A stretch of 7,007 nt of DNA from a bacterium (GTDB taxonomy: Bacteria > Armatimonadota > HRBIN16). Where the stretch lies: the NCBI GenBank assembly GCA_025057335.1, contig JANWXG010000142.1:1-7007 (forward strand). The letters are read 5' to 3'. Below the pieces are notes generated by a model. The model saw only the letters and a list, made by a program, of their open reading frames with translations, searched no databases and was not told the origin of the DNA. Shown in pieces: positions 6,341-7,007 of the stretch (the stretch's first letter is position 1; each line of letters begins with the position of its first letter). The translations under genes and the position numbers were made by a program.

Positions 6341-6370
6341 GAGATGCTTCGCCTGCGGCTCAGCGTGTCA
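6341..6370 (-). repeat. Dispersed repeat, copy 5 (inverted)
   Basis: On the minus strand it starts TGACACGCTGAGCCG and ends GGCGAAGCATCTC. It is the inverted partner of copy 4 and closer in its GCATCTC end to copies 1 and 2. Confidence 0.6.
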
Positions 6371-6375
6371 CCCTG

Positions 6376-6406
6376 ACGGCTCGGCGTGAGCCTCACCCTC
6401 CAGAGC
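6376..6406 (+). repeat. 31-bp direct repeat, copy 1
   Basis: This begins ACGGCTCGGCGTGAGCCTC and ends CCCTCCAGAGC. It matches 6632-6662 at 30 of 31 positions. It contains the small hairpin GGCTC-GGCGT-GAGCC. A shortened core, GAGCCTCGCCCTCCA, also occurs at 6279-6293. Confidence 0.75.
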
Positions 6407-6407
6407 A

Positions 6408-6503
6408 GGTACAGGGTCGCGCTTTGTTATGCGCCTGTAGATGCGACGGAGCGCATCCCTCCAGACAATCCTTGGAGGGTCGCGCTCCGTCGCGACCTGT
6501 ACC
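6408..6503. repeat. Long nested hairpin (inverted repeat)
   Basis: The inner stem pairs 6443-6463 with 6473-6493. Twelve perfect base pairs (GCGACGGAGCGC with GCGCTCCGTCGC), a two-base mismatch and seven more pairs (CCCTCCA with TGGAGGG) enclose a 9-nt loop. The outer arms GGTACAGG-G-TCGC (6408-6420) and GCGACCTGTACC (6492-6503) are also complementary with one bulged base. No uridine run follows, so it does not resemble a rho-independent terminator. It may be a REP/MITE-type element or an RNA-processing site. Confidence 0.75.
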
Positions 6504-6510
6504 AGGTTGA

Positions 6511-6616
6511 TTTGTCAAGAGGAAGCACTTTCGTGCTTCACTACGAACTGGAGAGCTCGTCGGGCGCACTTCAGTGACAGGGCGCAACACGCTGGTAGTA
6601 GCGCACGTCAGTGCGC
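6511..6616 (+). repeat. 106-bp structured repeat, copy B
   Basis: This is the forward counterpart of 4722-4827, running from TTTGTCAAGAGGAAGCAC to GCGCACGTCAGTGCGC. It has stem GAAGCAC-TTTC-GTGCTTC at 6521-6538 and a second stem at 6601-6616. Its right flank continues to ACAAACGGCTC (6628-6638), the reverse complement of the GAGCCGTTTGT that begins copy A. The complete element may therefore have 11-bp inverted termini. Confidence 0.7.
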
Positions 6617-6631
6617 ATTGCTCCATCACAA

Positions 6632-6662
6632 ACGGCTCGGCGTGAGCCTCGCCCTCCAGAGC
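6632..6662 (+). repeat. 31-bp direct repeat, copy 2
   Basis: It matches 6376-6406 except for one A to G change. Together the two copies bracket the long hairpin and structured repeat B, 256 bp from start to start. Confidence 0.75.
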
Positions 6663-6784
6663 GGCGGAAGGAGAAACTTCCGGTGAGCAGCCCACACACT
6701 AACTCTTCCCGCAAGGACAGATGTCTGCAGAGGGTAAGTTCGAACATCATCAGCCTCTCTTGATTTCGCTCCCCTTGTCTCAAG

Positions 6785-6790
6785 TATACT
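6785..6790 (+). promoter_or_regulatory. -10 box positioned for a leaderless transcript
   Basis: TATACT (five of six matches to TATAAT) ends exactly 6 nt before the ATG at 6797. Transcription would thus begin at or next to the start codon. A TTGATT sequence lies 19 nt upstream (6760-6765), a slightly long spacing for a -35 box. Leaderless genes with TANNNT at -12 to -7 are well known in Deinococcus-Thermus. The GGAGG at 6791-6795 is only 1 nt from the ATG, too close for normal ribosome binding. Confidence 0.5.
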
Positions 6791-6796
6791 GGAGGT

Positions 6797-7007
6797 ATGC
6801 AGACAGCAGAGAAGAGGGAGAGCGTCCCGTCTATTTCCGCCGCCGTCAACCCGCTTTCCGCACGGCTCTTTTTTCGGCGCAACCTGGCGCGTACCGCGCC
6901 AGTGGCGCTGGTGATTGTGCTGTCAGTGGTGCTCATCGGCACAGTGGTGACCATCATCCGCAGCATCGACCTGACCGTCCTCACGGTGTACGGCTACAAC
7001 CGCTACT
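6797..7007 (+). CDS. ABC-transporter permease-like membrane protein, N-terminal part
   Basis: The window ends inside this gene; 70 codons are visible. A polar N-terminal tail of about 24 residues precedes LFFRRNLARTAPVALVIVL, in which a basic segment leads into a hydrophobic helix of about residues 36-53. The sequence then continues with TIIRSIDLTVLTVYGYNRY. A cytoplasmic tail, one membrane helix and a following extracytoplasmic segment beginning with a helix match FtsX/MacB-type ABC permeases, which open with a similar ARxxLRRN-like entry to the first helix. The ATG at 6797 is the first in frame and agrees with the promoter position. Family assignment rests on this short segment only and could change once the rest is seen. 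Confidence 0.6.
   Translation, partial: MQTAEKRESVPSISAAVNPLSARLFFRRNLARTAPVALVIVLSVVLIGTVVTIIRSIDLTVLTVYGYNRY

Larger units (their letters stand above)
6144..6796. other. Gene-free, repeat-rich spacer after the glycosyltransferase
   Basis: No credible gene is present in about 650 bases. The first 135 bases contain small palindromes (TCCGC-CTAC-GCGGA at 6222-6235 and CCTGCGCAGG near 6246) but no uridine-tailed terminator. From 6279 onward the sequence is a mosaic of short repeats and hairpins, listed separately, up to about 6662. After that, 6663-6784 appears unstructured and leads into the next gene's promoter. Short open frames here follow repeat sequence and do not look like proteins. Confidence 0.6.

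Overview
The window is a GC-rich bacterial chromosome segment. It has strong AGGAGG ribosome binding sites, sigma70-type promoters and intergenic spaces full of short structured repeats. The gene mix (a secreted VIT-VWA protein, an MNT/HEPN pair, a GT4 glycosyltransferase and an FtsX/MacB-like permease) and the repeat style suggest a thermophilic or environmental member of Armatimonadota or a related Terrabacteria lineage. That assignment is an inference from gene and repeat style; no marker gene is present.

Left part (1-3409). A HAD-superfamily phosphatase gene (minus strand, 45-875) is divergent from a 745-residue secreted protein with a VIT domain and a von Willebrand A domain (plus strand, 1017-3254). 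Both starts are fixed by good Shine-Dalgarno sequences, and both are downstream of longer readings that are probably not used. A TTGACA-containing promoter for the HAD gene lies in the shared 141-bp spacer.

Middle part (3327-4515). A near-consensus promoter drives an MNT-type nucleotidyltransferase (3410-3745). Its overlapping partner, a HEPN-domain gene, starts at 3723 but is broken by two single-base deletions and one amber codon. Reading across the lesions gives a nearly complete PF05168-type HEPN domain, so the locus is a decayed MNT-HEPN toxin-antitoxin-like pair that keeps only the nucleotidyltransferase. Immediately after the wreck, 4261-4323 encodes a second, diverged copy of the last 20 codons of the VIT-VWA gene. 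This points to a lost paralogue. A possible 54-residue small gene follows at 4351-4515.

Right part (4516-7007). A GT4 glycosyltransferase resembling glycogen synthases (4914-6143) sits between two gene-free, repeat-rich spacers (4516-4913 and 6144-6796). The spacers share a 106-bp hairpin-bearing repeat in opposite orientations, copies of a roughly 28-bp TGTCATTCTGAGCG...GAATCTC-type repeat, a 31-bp direct repeat and a long nested hairpin. At the right edge the first 70 codons of an ABC-transporter permease-like membrane protein begin. Its TATACT box lies exactly 6 nt before the ATG, the geometry of a leaderless transcript.

No tRNA, rRNA, CRISPR array or transposase gene was seen. The most notable items are the triply broken HEPN gene beside an intact MNT gene, the paralogue tail, and the structured inverted repeats around the glycosyltransferase. 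I found no convincing intact novel multi-gene system.
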